From B10-G9 sp964627755 (lineage in GTDB: Bacteria; Chloroflexota; Anaerolineae; Anaerolineales; UBA11858), in the NCBI GenBank assembly GCA_964627755.1, contig CAZVIH010000098.1:1-64000 (forward strand): a DNA stretch of 64,000 nucleotides, given 5' to 3'. The translations under genes were made by a program, and so were the position numbers. Of this stretch, positions 26,745 through 35,778 are shown piece by piece (positions within the stretch are counted from its first letter, which is position 1; every line of letters begins with the position of its first letter). Below the pieces are notes generated by a model. That model had not been told where the DNA came from and did no database searches. It saw only the letters and a list, made by a program, of their open reading frames with translations.

Positions 26745-26772
26745 TTGATAAATCCAGTTCCTGTAATATAAT
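26745..26772 (+). promoter_or_regulatory. Promoter of the small gene and MFS exporter
   Basis: TTGATA (26745-26750) and TATAAT (26767-26772) with a 16-base spacer, a strong sigma-70-type match. Transcription would start near 26779, about 40 bases before the ATG at 26820. Confidence 0.65.
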
Positions 26773-26819
26773 TATGTTATCTTGGTACATTGGTATTTAT
26801 ATAACAAGGACAAATGATA

Positions 26820-27095
26820 ATGGCCCATACCCCCAGCCCATCTCATAAAATTCCAGTAGAACGCGTCCAAACTGGCGTGCGCCTGGAAAAACGATTGTTA
26901 AAAGTCCTCAAAGGATTAGCAGAGTACCTGGATATAACCCTGGGAGACCTGCTCGAGGGCATCATCTTATATGCCCTGGAAAAAAAAGCGCCAAATTTCA
27001 GCGATGATACCCTCGATCGTATCGGTGCCCTCAAAAAGGTCTACAACATGGACTTCGACTCCAGCGCCGCCCATCAATTCGATGAGATTTCATAG
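26820..27095 (+). CDS. Small conserved protein, ribbon-helix-helix-like
   Basis: Protein of 91 residues from the ATG at 26820, nine bases after AAGGA; an upstream ATG at 26814 is too close to that site. Residues about 20-55 (TGVRLEKRLLKVLKGLAEYL, then LGDLLEGIILYALEKK) form a strand followed by two helices, resembling the RHH DNA-binding fold. I do not recognise the family. It has its own promoter and lies just before an MFS exporter, so a local regulator is possible. Confidence 0.6.
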   Translation: MAHTPSPSHKIPVERVQTGVRLEKRLLKVLKGLAEYLDITLGDLLEGIILYALEKKAPNFSDDTLDRIGALKKVYNMDFDSSAAHQFDEIS

Positions 27096-27118
27096 TTACC
27101 CAAATCCTGCCCCCTCTC

Positions 27119-27145
27119 ATCCTCTCCGGCGCCTGGGGAGAGGAT
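27119..27145 (+). promoter_or_regulatory. Hairpin between the small gene and the MFS gene
   Basis: A 9-bp perfect stem (ATCCTCTCC, 27119-27127, with GGAGAGGAT, 27137-27145) around a 9-base GC-rich loop. No T tract follows, so it is not a standard terminator. The MFS gene starts 16 bases later without an obvious ribosome site, so the purine-rich arm may matter for its translation. Confidence 0.45.
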
Positions 27146-27161
27146 CCTTGCTGGATATCTT

Positions 27162-28484
27162 ATGAAGCGCAAAACTCTCAACAACGGTATACACGCCTTT
27201 ACCGTAACCTGGCTTGGCCAGGTCGTCTCTCTGATTGGTTCCGATCTGACCAGCTTTGCTCTCGGCGTGTGGGTTTTTGAGAGTACCGGTTCCCCGACCT
27301 TATTTGCCTTCATCGGTCTCTTTGCGGTGCTGCCAAAAGTCATCTTTTCCCCCATTGCCGGCGTCCTGGTTGATCGTTTGGATCGCCGCAAGGTGATGAT
27401 ACTTGGTGATGCTGGGGCCGGGCTGAGCACCCTGTTCGTCGCCCTGATGTTATTCACTGGCCGTTTGGAACTCTGGCACATCTACCTATCCGCAGCAGCC
27501 AGCTCCCTGTTCGGTGCCTTCCAGTGGCCGGCTTATACTGCCGCTGTCACCCAATTGGTACCTCAAAAACATCTCGGCCGCGCCAACGGAATGATCCAGT
27601 TTGGCCGTGCTGCCGCCGATATCTTTGCTCCTCTGCTGGCAGGCGTGCTCCTGCTGACCATCCAGCTCAAGGGAGTCATTTTGATCGATGTCCTGACCTT
27701 TATTTTTGCTATGCTGACCCTTATGCTGATGCGATTCCCGCCCATCGAGAGCAATGTTGCTGCTGATGATCTTGCATCATTCAAAGGCGACCTGACTTTT
27801 GGCTGGAGCTACATTCTATCCCGGAGGGGATTGTTAAACCTGTTATTCTTTGAGTCGGCGGTGAACTTCATTTGGGGCATGGTCGGTGCATTAATTGTCC
27901 CGATGATACTGGGTTTTACGACATCTGATAAATTAGGTGCCATCATTACCATCGCAGGTGTTGGAATGTTAACCGGCAGCCTGTTGATGGCCGCCTGGGG
28001 CGGCCCCAGGCGGCGGATCATAGGAGTAATGCTCTTCGAGATGTTGAGCGGGGCCTGTTTTATGCTCATAGGCTTGCGCCCAAATTTTTGGCTGGTGGCA
28101 GGCGGTGCTTTTGGAGCTCATCTCACGATTGCGATAATTTTCGGCTCTAACCAATCCCTCTGGCAGACCAAAATAGAGGTTCAAAACCAGGGTCGAGTCT
28201 TTGCAGCCCAGCAGATGTTCGCCAGCACAGCCGCCCCGCTAGCTTATCTGCTGTCTGGGCCTTTAGCGGAGAAGATTTTTGAGCCGCTGACGACATCGGG
28301 CAGCGCACTTAGTTCCAGTCTGAGTGCGGTATTAGATTCCGGAGCTGGCCGCGGTATCGGACTGATGTTCATCCTGATGGGTTTGGTTAAAATCCCGTTA
28401 TCGGTGATATTTTATCTTAACCCCCGCGTGCGGTTGATTGAAGATGAACTTCCGGATGCTGTTCCAATTCCAAAAACCCCCTGA
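27162..28484 (+). CDS. MFS transporter (EntS/MFS_3-like exporter)
   Basis: Twelve-helix major facilitator protein, 440 residues. The N-terminal half has the GVLVDRLDRRKVMILGDAG loop between helices 2 and 3, the MFS signature in the MFS_3 exporter group, and the APLLAGVLL helix. Relatives export siderophores, macrolides or other small molecules. It follows the small RHH-like gene by 66 bases and is probably co-transcribed with it. The substrate is unknown. Confidence 0.85.
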   Translation: MKRKTLNNGIHAFTVTWLGQVVSLIGSDLTSFALGVWVFESTGSPTLFAFIGLFAVLPKVIFSPIAGVLVDRLDRRKVMILGDAGAGLSTLFVALMLFTGRLELWHIYLSAAASSLFGAFQWPAYTAAVTQLVPQKHLGRANGMIQFGRAAADIFAPLLAGVLLLTIQLKGVILIDVLTFIFAMLTLMLMRFPPIESNVAADDLASFKGDLTFGWSYILSRRGLLNLLFFESAVNFIWGMVGALIVPMILGFTTSDKLGAIITIAGVGMLTGSLLMAAWGGPRRRIIGVMLFEMLSGACFMLIGLRPNFWLVAGGAFGAHLTIAIIFGSNQSLWQTKIEVQNQGRVFAAQQMFASTAAPLAYLLSGPLAEKIFEPLTTSGSALSSSLSAVLDSGAGRGIGLMFILMGLVKIPLSVIFYLNPRVRLIEDELPDAVPIPKTP

Positions 28485-28660
28485 TATCAGACAGACATAA
28501 GGCGCATCAATCCTTTTGATCGGGATGTATTTGCCCGTCCTTAAAAAACAATCCAGAAGGACCCTCTGGAAACAAGAATCGTTCCTCCCAGAAATGTATC
28601 TTTTCGAGGTTTAGACATATAATACCCGTTAATGCACCTGAAATGGATAAAAGGACCTCA

Positions 28661-30703
28661 ATGGATGAAAGATACTCAATCCTGTTCGAACCGGTAAAAA
28701 TCGGCCCGGTGGTAGCTCCCAATCGCTTTTACCAAGTCCCTCATTGTAATGGAATGGGCTACCGCATGCCGCGCGCGCTGGCAGAAATGCGGCGTATCAA
28801 AGCGGAGGGAGGCTGGGGCGTGATCTGCACCGAGGAAGTTGAGATCCATCACAGCACTGATTTATCTCCAAATATCGAGGGCCGGCTGTGGAGCGACAAG
28901 GATATACCAGCCCTGCAATTGATGGTCGATTCTGTTCACCAACATGGTGCCCTGGCCGGCATAGAACTTACCTATAATGGAAATCATGCCCCCAACCTGT
29001 ATTCCCGTTCCACGGGATTTTCACCCCGCTCGATGGGCTATGATGGCTATACCCCCGGGCAAGCACGCCGGGCAGATAAGGAAGATCTCATTAATTTACG
29101 CCGCTGGCACCAAGCAGCTGCAAAACGCGCTAAAAAGGTTGGTTTTGACATTATTTACTGTTATGCGGGCCATAATCTATCTCTGCTCATGCATTTTTTA
29201 CTCAGCAGATATAACGATCGGACTGATGAATACGGAGGTAGCCTGGAAAACAGGACCCGTTTGCTGCGAGAGGTCATTGAGGATACCAAATCGGCAGTTG
29301 GTGATCGTTGTGCAGTAGCAGTCCGCCTGGCAGTTGACGAGCTGATCGGCGATCAGGGAATGACCTCCCAGGGAGAGGGCCATGATATTATTGCCAGCCT
29401 GGCTGAGCTTCCTGATTTATGGGATGTTAACATCAGCGGATGGAGCAACGATTCAGCCACATCCCGATTTCAGCAAGCAGGTTCCCAGGAAAAGTATATT
29501 GGATTTGTGAAATCTCTGACCGACAAACCAGTAGTAGGTGTTGGCCGCTATACAACCCCGGATGCAATGCTTTCCGCTGTCCAAAGAGGCATTGTCGATT
29601 TTGTGGGAGCGGCGCGCCCTTCCATTGCAGACCCGTTTTTACCGCTGAAGATCAAAGAGGATCGAATTGAGGATATTCGAGAATGTATTGGATGTAATAT
29701 CTGTGCCAGCGCGGATGAACTGGGGATCCCAATTCGCTGCACTCAAAACCCCACCATGGGTGAAGAATGGCGGCGGGGTTGGCACCCTGAAATCATACCT
29801 GTGAAAGAAACAGATCAGGAGATTCTGGTTATTGGCGGCGGACCGGCGGGGTTGGAATGTGGTCGCGCCCTGGGAGCCCGGGGATATTCCGTGGTGCTGC
29901 TGGATGCTCTCCGGGAATTTGGCGGTCGGGTGTTATTCGAATCAGCCCTACCCGGTTTAATTGAATGGAGGCGAGTGATCGATTGGCGGTTAACCCAAAT
30001 CCGGAAGATACACCATATTACACTGTATCCCAGCAGCCGAATGACTGCCCAAGATATTCTGGAATCAGGGCAGCAGCATATCATTATTGCAACGGGTGCC
30101 AGGTGGAGGGATAACGGGGTTGGCCGCTCTCACTGGAAGCCCATCCCCGGCTATGATCTTCCCCAGGTGTTCACCCCGGATGACCTGATGCAGGGGAAAA
30201 TCCTCACGGGAGATGTGCTGGTGTATGATGACGATCATTATTATCTGGGAAGTGTGATCGCTGAGCAGCTCATGCAGCTTGGCTGTCGAGTGACTATCGC
30301 TACTCCCGCGCCAGTAATAGCCGGTTGGACTCGCTATACTTTGGAACAAAAACATATCCAGCAAAGGCTGATCCAGTCCGGAATCAGGATCCTTCCCGGG
30401 CATACCCTCCATAAGATTCAAACTGGAACCGTCCGCCTGTTGGACTCTACTACAAATCAAGAATCGGAGATCAGGGCAGATGGAGTCGTTCTGCTGACAG
30501 ATCGCCTGCCAAATGACGATCTCTACCAGGCACTAAAACCAGCTCTGAACCGTGGGGAATTGGCGTCTTTGCGGGTGATCGGGGATGCAGAAGCCCCCCA
30601 TATCATCGCCCAGGCTATTTTCTCTGGGCACCGAGCGGCACGCGAATTCAACCAGCTGCCAAAGGATGACCCGCCTTTTCTGATAGAAAGGGTTGTATCC
30701 TGA
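28661..30703 (+). CDS. Trimethylamine/histamine dehydrogenase-like iron-sulfur flavoprotein
   Basis: Amine-oxidising enzyme of 680 residues: an FMN TIM barrel (about 1-340), a 4Fe-4S cluster (Cys342, 345, 348, 360), then ADP/FAD-binding domains (about 385-680, first dinucleotide motif GGGPAGLECGRALG). Cys29 in FYQVPHC matches the cysteine bonded to 6-S-cysteinyl-FMN in trimethylamine dehydrogenase. The Tyr-His-Asp triad is kept as Tyr168, His171 and Asp264. Of the aromatic bowl that binds trimethylamine, only Trp261 is kept; the other two positions are Glu59 and Asp352, closer to histamine dehydrogenase. A primary or other amine is therefore likelier than trimethylamine. The ATG at 28661 follows AAGGA; one at 28643 is in frame. 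It lies between two exporters. Confidence 0.85.
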   Translation: MDERYSILFEPVKIGPVVAPNRFYQVPHCNGMGYRMPRALAEMRRIKAEGGWGVICTEEVEIHHSTDLSPNIEGRLWSDKDIPALQLMVDSVHQHGALAGIELTYNGNHAPNLYSRSTGFSPRSMGYDGYTPGQARRADKEDLINLRRWHQAAAKRAKKVGFDIIYCYAGHNLSLLMHFLLSRYNDRTDEYGGSLENRTRLLREVIEDTKSAVGDRCAVAVRLAVDELIGDQGMTSQGEGHDIIASLAELPDLWDVNISGWSNDSATSRFQQAGSQEKYIGFVKSLTDKPVVGVGRYTTPDAMLSAVQRGIVDFVGAARPSIADPFLPLKIKEDRIEDIRECIGCNICASADELGIPIRCTQNPTMGEEWRRGWHPEIIPVKETDQEILVIGGGPAGLECGRALGARGYSVVLLDALREFGGRVLFESALPGLIEWRRVIDWRLTQIRKIHHITLYPSSRMTAQDILESGQQHIIIATGARWRDNGVGRSHWKPIPGYDLPQVFTPDDLMQGKILTGDVLVYDDDHYYLGSVIAEQLMQLGCRVTIATPAPVIAGWTRYTLEQKHIQQRLIQSGIRILPGHTLHKIQTGTVRLLDSTTNQESEIRADGVVLLTDRLPNDDLYQALKPALNRGELASLRVIGDAEAPHIIAQAIFSGHRAAREFNQLPKDDPPFLIERVVS

Positions 30704-30965
30704 ATTAACCATAACTTCTTATCCATTAATCATTAAATCTTAAGAACATTGGATCTATCTTCAAGGACCTTATTAAGTCCCGGTAAACTGAGTAAAAAAG
30801 GACTGAACACATTGATAGGCCAAGGACCAACCAGGCGGACAACAGGGGAATCTGATTTCACCTGATTCCAAAATCATCTATTAAGAGGATTCCTAACCAC
30901 TCCCCGGAATGTTGCAAAACCAGACCAGCTAGACTAAAGTAGGCAGGTCATCAGGATTCAACGTT

Positions 30966-32216
30966 ATGGCAAAACATCAATTAACACTCGATGCCTACAA
31001 AATATATCTTGCCGCGACTGGAATTGAATGGTTCTTAGATAACCTGTTCATGACCGTTATATTTGTCTACCGGGCAACCCAGATCACCAGCGATCCCTTT
31101 CAACTGACCCTGATTGAAATGGTATTTACACTGACCTTGCTTCTGTTTGAAATCCCAACCGGGGTCATCGCTGATGTCTTCGGTCGCCGTTTATCGGTTA
31201 TTCTCGGATATGGAGTGATCGGGATTGCTGCTCTGCTTCAGGTAGTATTTCCTACACTGACGATCATGCTTGTCTCCCAGGTTGTCTGGGCTCTCGGCTT
31301 CAGTTTCATCACCGGAGCCAAAGACGCCTGGATCGCCGATGAAATCGGAGAAGAAAAGGTTGGCAAAGTCTACTTGCGGGGATCCCAGATCACCCAGGTG
31401 GCTTTATTTGTAAGCATTCCCATCGCCACCTGGCTGGGAACTATCTCTTTAAATCTACCCATATTTATCGCCGGTGTGGGATATATCCTATTAACGATCG
31501 GTTTGCTTTTAACCATGCCAGAAACAGGATTCCATCCCCAGGGTCAGGTCGATAGCAATGCCTGGAGGAATATGCTCTCCACCATCCAGGAAAGCCTGAA
31601 CTTGGTCCGCGGCCGTTCAATCTTGAGCTCGATCCTGCTGATGAGTTTGATATTCGGATTATCCAGTGCAGGTTTTGATAATCTCTGGACCGTTCATTTG
31701 CTCGAAAATATAAAGTTCCCAATAATAGGAAATTTCGAACCCATTGTCTGGTTCGGGGCAATCTCGATGGTCGTCTCGATTTTGGGATTAATGGGTACCG
31801 AGTTGGTCCACCGAAAGCTGGATGTTGACCGGCAGCCGGTAATCGTCCGTTCATTGACCTTTCTTACAAGCGCCGCAGCAATTTTTATGATCCTGTTTGG
31901 ACTGGCTCAAAACTTCTGGCTGGCAGCAGCAGTATACTGCCTTGTTCTCACTCTCCGGACCATCTGCGAGCCACTGATCAAGACCTGGATAAACCTGAAC
32001 GTGGATTCCAATGTCCGGGCAACTGTCCTATCGCTGGATGAACAAGCTTTTTCCCTGGGAGGAACCATTGGCGGCCCGGCAGCGGGAGCCGTAGGTTCTT
32101 TGGTATCATTGCCTGCTGCCTTGGTAGCAGCGGGCCTGATCCGGCTTCCGGCAACTTTTGTCTTCCTGAGAGTGATATTATCAGGAAAGTCTCAAAAAGA
32201 GCAGTCCCAGGAATAA
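30966..32216 (+). CDS. MFS transporter (drug-exporter-like)
   Basis: Twelve-helix transporter of 416 residues. The loop IADVFGRRLSVILGYGVIG (about 64-82) is the MFS G-x3-D-x-x-G-R-R/K signature. The acidic residues in the first helices and its length fit proton-driven exporters of the MFS_1 group. The spacer before it (30704-30965) holds no gene, so it probably has its own transcript. It is different from the MFS protein at 27162-28484. The substrate is unknown. Confidence 0.82.
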   Translation: MAKHQLTLDAYKIYLAATGIEWFLDNLFMTVIFVYRATQITSDPFQLTLIEMVFTLTLLLFEIPTGVIADVFGRRLSVILGYGVIGIAALLQVVFPTLTIMLVSQVVWALGFSFITGAKDAWIADEIGEEKVGKVYLRGSQITQVALFVSIPIATWLGTISLNLPIFIAGVGYILLTIGLLLTMPETGFHPQGQVDSNAWRNMLSTIQESLNLVRGRSILSSILLMSLIFGLSSAGFDNLWTVHLLENIKFPIIGNFEPIVWFGAISMVVSILGLMGTELVHRKLDVDRQPVIVRSLTFLTSAAAIFMILFGLAQNFWLAAAVYCLVLTLRTICEPLIKTWINLNVDSNVRATVLSLDEQAFSLGGTIGGPAAGAVGSLVSLPAALVAAGLIRLPATFVFLRVILSGKSQKEQSQE

Positions 32217-32395
32217 CCAGCACAAAAATAGTGAACTGGTTTTTATACTCGGCAAACCTGCCTGGGGAAGGAAGGTGAGCGGAAGCTGCCAGAGTATTCT
32301 TTACAAAGGATTTAAAATAGATCGAATTTAGTCGAATAATTCATTTCCTTGCAGTGGATACTATCCCTTCGAACAGGGAGCTGGAGAAAGTTAAC

Positions 32396-32941
32396 ATGAG
32401 TTCTGAAAATGAAGGCGAAGTTCCCAGGAAGTCCGATTTGGATCGCCGCACTAACCAGCCCCAGATCCGTCCTGCCAAACCCGCTGAAGCCGGGTTCCTG
32501 TCCGATTTGGCATATCGATCAAAAGCGCATTGGGGATACTCGCCGGAATTTATGGAATCCTGTCGGGAGGAATTGGCAGTCTCGCGGTCTGATCTTGAGA
32601 AGAAAGCATTCCACTACGGGGTGGCGGAAGTTAACGGGACCACGGTTGGTTACTACGGCCTCGAGCAGCTATCACCATCTGTCTGGGAGCTTGAGGCTTT
32701 ATTTGTTGAACCAGACCAAATTGGTCAGGGCTACGGCCAGCTGCTAATCGAACATGCCAAGAACACCGCTTTAAAAGCAGGGGCAAAACATCTGTTGATT
32801 CTGTCAGATCCCAATGCCATAGATTTTTATCGGGCTTCCGGAGGTGAACAAGTTGGCGAGCGCGAGTCTGCCAGTATTCCCGGACGATTCTTACCATTAT
32901 TGATCATTCAATTACGCCCCGAAAAATCAGTTTCCTCCTGA
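32396..32941 (+). CDS. GNAT-family N-acetyltransferase
   Basis: Acyl-CoA-dependent N-acyltransferase of 181 residues. The acyl-CoA site is the VEPDQIGQGYGQLLIEHAKN segment (motif A, R/Q-x-x-G-x-G/A). The ATG at 32396 is preferred because GGAG lies nine bases upstream; a GTG at 32354 is in frame. The first 35 residues are charged and probably disordered. The acceptor is unknown. It converges on the MenC-like gene. Confidence 0.82.
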   Translation: MSSENEGEVPRKSDLDRRTNQPQIRPAKPAEAGFLSDLAYRSKAHWGYSPEFMESCREELAVSRSDLEKKAFHYGVAEVNGTTVGYYGLEQLSPSVWELEALFVEPDQIGQGYGQLLIEHAKNTALKAGAKHLLILSDPNAIDFYRASGGEQVGERESASIPGRFLPLLIIQLRPEKSVSS

Positions 32942-33060
32942 CTGGATTTGCTGGTTTACCACGGGAAGACCCCATTTAAACAGAAACACAAAATAAGACA
33001 TGTCGGCTAATTTCCAGCCGGGAGACAGATCGAGGGAATTAGAGCCTGCCAGGCAGCCAA

Positions 33061-34170
33061 TCATTGATTAACCACAAGTTTTTTTAGGGTCACTCGTTCC
33101 AATTCCCCGAGATTGATCGAAACACCCAGGCCGGGCCCCTTCGGGACATTGATTGTGCTGTCAGAATTGAGCGAAAATATTTCATTTGTGATATCGCGAG
33201 CATAATAACGCTCAGTTGCGGATATATCACCCGGATATTTGAAATTTGGGAGCGAGGCAAGCGCCAAATTTGCAGCTCTGCCAACACCGGTTTCAAGCAT
33301 CCCACCACACCATACAGGGATATTTTTAGCCAAACACAAATCGTGAATCTTCAGGCTGTTTTCGAGGCCCCCTACTCGTCCCGATTTAATATTGATTACG
33401 CGGCATGAGCCCATCTCCAAAGCCTGGCGAGCATGACGTGGCGAGATAATACTCTCATCCAGGCATAACGCCGTTCGGAATCTTTTTTGTAAGTGACTGT
33501 GATCCCATAGATCATCTTCAGCTAAAGGCTGTTCAATTAACAATAGTTCGAGGTCATCAAGCGGCAAGAGTGCATTCGCTGTCTCTAGTGTGTATGCCGA
33601 ATTGGCATCCACCTGCAAACGAAGTCCAGGGAAGGCCTGCCGCACAGCCTGGGTGTCATTCACATCCCGGCCCGGTTTGATCTTGATTTTTATCCGCCGA
33701 TAACCCAGAGCCAAATAATCTTCAACAGCTTCAACCAATTCCGAAGCTGAATGCTGGATCCCTACCGAGACTCCCACTTCCACGCTAGAACTTGTTCCGC
33801 CCAACAACTCAGACAGCGAACGCCCCTGAGCCTTACCCTGCAGATCCCAGAGAGCCATTTCAATTCCAGCTTTCGCCATAAGATGACCTTTGATGTGTGC
33901 CAATCGTCCCTGGAGATTGGAGGGATCAGTCACATCATTACTCAATAAAGGGGGCAAGAGAAATTCTTTGAGCATCAGCCATGATGTACCGCTGGTTTCA
34001 GATGAGTAACCGGGGTCAAAGTCGGCAACACATTCCCCCCAGCCAGTTAGACCCTCAGCATTAATTTCAATCACAATGCAATCACGAGTCTGGATAGAAC
34101 CAAATGATGTAGCAAACGGAGACTGCAGGTCCATCCGAATATAGTGAATAGTTATCTGGTCAATTTTCAT
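33061..34170 (-). CDS. Enolase-superfamily o-succinylbenzoate synthase / N-succinylamino-acid racemase
   Basis: Muconate-lactonising subgroup enzyme of 369 residues. The catalytic set is intact and numbered as in characterised racemases: Lys163 (KIKIKPG), Asp188, Glu213, Asp238 (LDES) and Lys262 (NIKSGRVGG). In menaquinone synthesis MenC makes o-succinylbenzoate; many relatives instead racemise N-succinylamino acids, and some do both. No other men gene is in the window, while a GNAT gene lies directly upstream in the same direction, as in the known D-to-L amino-acid conversion cluster. I therefore favour the racemase role, with MenC activity possible. Confidence 0.85.
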   Translation of the reverse strand: MKIDQITIHYIRMDLQSPFATSFGSIQTRDCIVIEINAEGLTGWGECVADFDPGYSSETSGTSWLMLKEFLLPPLLSNDVTDPSNLQGRLAHIKGHLMAKAGIEMALWDLQGKAQGRSLSELLGGTSSSVEVGVSVGIQHSASELVEAVEDYLALGYRRIKIKIKPGRDVNDTQAVRQAFPGLRLQVDANSAYTLETANALLPLDDLELLLIEQPLAEDDLWDHSHLQKRFRTALCLDESIISPRHARQALEMGSCRVINIKSGRVGGLENSLKIHDLCLAKNIPVWCGGMLETGVGRAANLALASLPNFKYPGDISATERYYARDITNEIFSLNSDSTINVPKGPGLGVSINLGELERVTLKKLVVNQ

Positions 34171-34210
34171 AGTTACAGCTTTTTAATTGAGATTTGATGT
34201 TCCTATACAA

Positions 34211-35086
34211 TTAGAAACTGCTATCACCATGGCTGAGGACGTAATATCCACGCGACGGTTCTCCTGCTTTAAAAACAAAATCCGTAACGATATATCTTTC
34301 TAAAAAATAAGCTTTGAAAATTTGACGGGATTGTATACGCCAACCCAGAGCAAGTTCCTGATTCCCTGCAGTCATATTTTGAAAATCTGTTGGAATTTCT
34401 ACTAATACGATTGGTAATTTCTGCGCAGAGAAATCGTTAATCTCATCAGCAGGTACAGGAAATTGATCTACCCACTGCTGGACAGGATTAATAATTCGTG
34501 CTTTAGCATCTTGATAATGATCCAGGGAGAGTCTGCCGCGACGATTGCGATCCAGACGGTTCTGCACGCGAGTTGTATTTATCCACCAATCTACAATAAA
34601 ACGATCCGAGGGCAGTCCAGCATTAATATTGTCGCGCATTTCTCCATAATGATCCTCGGAGTAAGTATTGCATACTGCCCCAAGTTTAGAAATATTCAAG
34701 CTGGCATTCCTGCTCTGCATTGGATCATATGTCCAGCTAATATGATCGATCTTCTGTTGACGGACTGCTTGCCACTGGGCTCTTTTAAGGTCAAAGCCTA
34801 AACCAGAGTCACGGAAATCAGGATTGATACCAACCATATGAGAAGCGTGCATCAAGTGTGATTGTTCTGGGAAATCGCCGATCCTTTCAAGGCCGGGAAA
34901 TCCAAACACAAACCCAACCAAGACGCTTTCTTTATAGGCGCCGATCAGCACCCCTCCGTGATCAGCTACAGTTCGTAAGATATGTACCGGAACAATTTCC
35001 GTTTCGTTTCCGGGCCAAATCAATCGCTGCAAAGCTTCCACCTGCTCGAATTCTTCAGGTTTTGTTAAAAATCGCAACTCAGCCAT
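34211..35086 (-). CDS. GNAT-superfamily acyltransferase, COG3375 type
   Basis: Protein of 291 residues, longer than a single GNAT domain, matching the COG3375 group. The first part (about 1-130) carries the GNAT fold, with SVLVGFVFGFPGLE and RDSGLGFDLKRAQWQAV as the acyl-CoA site, followed by a conserved C-terminal domain. Genes of this group are often next to menC-like racemases. In Geobacillus the GNAT partner succinylates D-amino acids, which the racemase then inverts. The 40-base gap and shared direction suggest one operon with 33061-34170. Confidence 0.78.
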   Translation of the reverse strand: MAELRFLTKPEEFEQVEALQRLIWPGNETEIVPVHILRTVADHGGVLIGAYKESVLVGFVFGFPGLERIGDFPEQSHLMHASHMVGINPDFRDSGLGFDLKRAQWQAVRQQKIDHISWTYDPMQSRNASLNISKLGAVCNTYSEDHYGEMRDNINAGLPSDRFIVDWWINTTRVQNRLDRNRRGRLSLDHYQDAKARIINPVQQWVDQFPVPADEINDFSAQKLPIVLVEIPTDFQNMTAGNQELALGWRIQSRQIFKAYFLERYIVTDFVFKAGEPSRGYYVLSHGDSSF

Positions 35087-35778
35087 CGTTAATTACCTGT
35101 CCGATAATTTGAGCTGGAGTGATTGCATACTAATCAGAACTTGGCGAGTTAAGGACCCACCTGGTGCCCGGAGCAAAATAGTTGACACAAAAGCGGATTT
35201 GAGGCAATTCAAATCAAATGAATTATCCAGAGGTTTATCAAAAACAAATCTCAAATCATCAGATCGCTTATTCATCTCAAAGATTTTCACACCAAGCTTT
35301 TCGGTTTGTTTTCGCTGGTATCCATTGCTACGATCTAGTTTACCATGCTCGCCTTTGGAGTGCCGCTCAGGATAAACTCTTGGGTTCGAATTGTGCGTTA
35401 GGGGTATACATCCTGTCATTGGGGGAAAATGCCTGCCCTGAGCCCGTCGCAGGATCCGTCTTCTCTATAGAATTAACAATAAACCGTCCACAAAGAGCAT
35501 AATTTCCACCCTTTCCACCCTGGTTGCACCACTTTTGGACCGGACTGTCGGTTTGCTTTGCTCATCATCGTATGGGCATTATGTGCCCGACCGAGGACTG
35601 TCGAAGGTTCGCTTCTGACCGGATGTCTTGTTTCGGTCCTCCATCTTCAGTCTTCCGTCGGTCGCGAAGCAACCATTCCATCAACTGGATTGGCAGCTCT
35701 ATTTTACTGAACAAAGGCAATTGAGATGTATGGTGCAGAACTCTGGCATTAAGGCCCCTTGTTAAACTTCAACCTTTA
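35087..35778. other. Gene-free accessory spacer holding a repeat copy
   Basis: A 692-base region between two minus-strand genes. Frames in it are short and lack ribosome sites. Its right two thirds are the longest single copy of the dispersed repeat (35361-35709). The left part contains the upstream region of the COG3375 gene. Confidence 0.45.
35361..35709. repeat. Dispersed modular intergenic repeat, long copy
   Basis: Contains three modules in order. Module A has CTCAGGATAAACTCTTG, a TTCGAATT core, a TGGGGGAAAATGCCTGCC block and CATAATTTCCACC. Module B is TTGCACCAC followed by GACCGGA and GTGCCCGACCGAGGAC. Module C is GTCGGTCGCGAAGCAACC followed by CATCAACTGGATTGGCAG. Related modules occur near 43261, 46778, 48091, 48361 and 53760, always between genes. 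No transposase or long terminal inverted repeat is visible in it. Confidence 0.65.
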
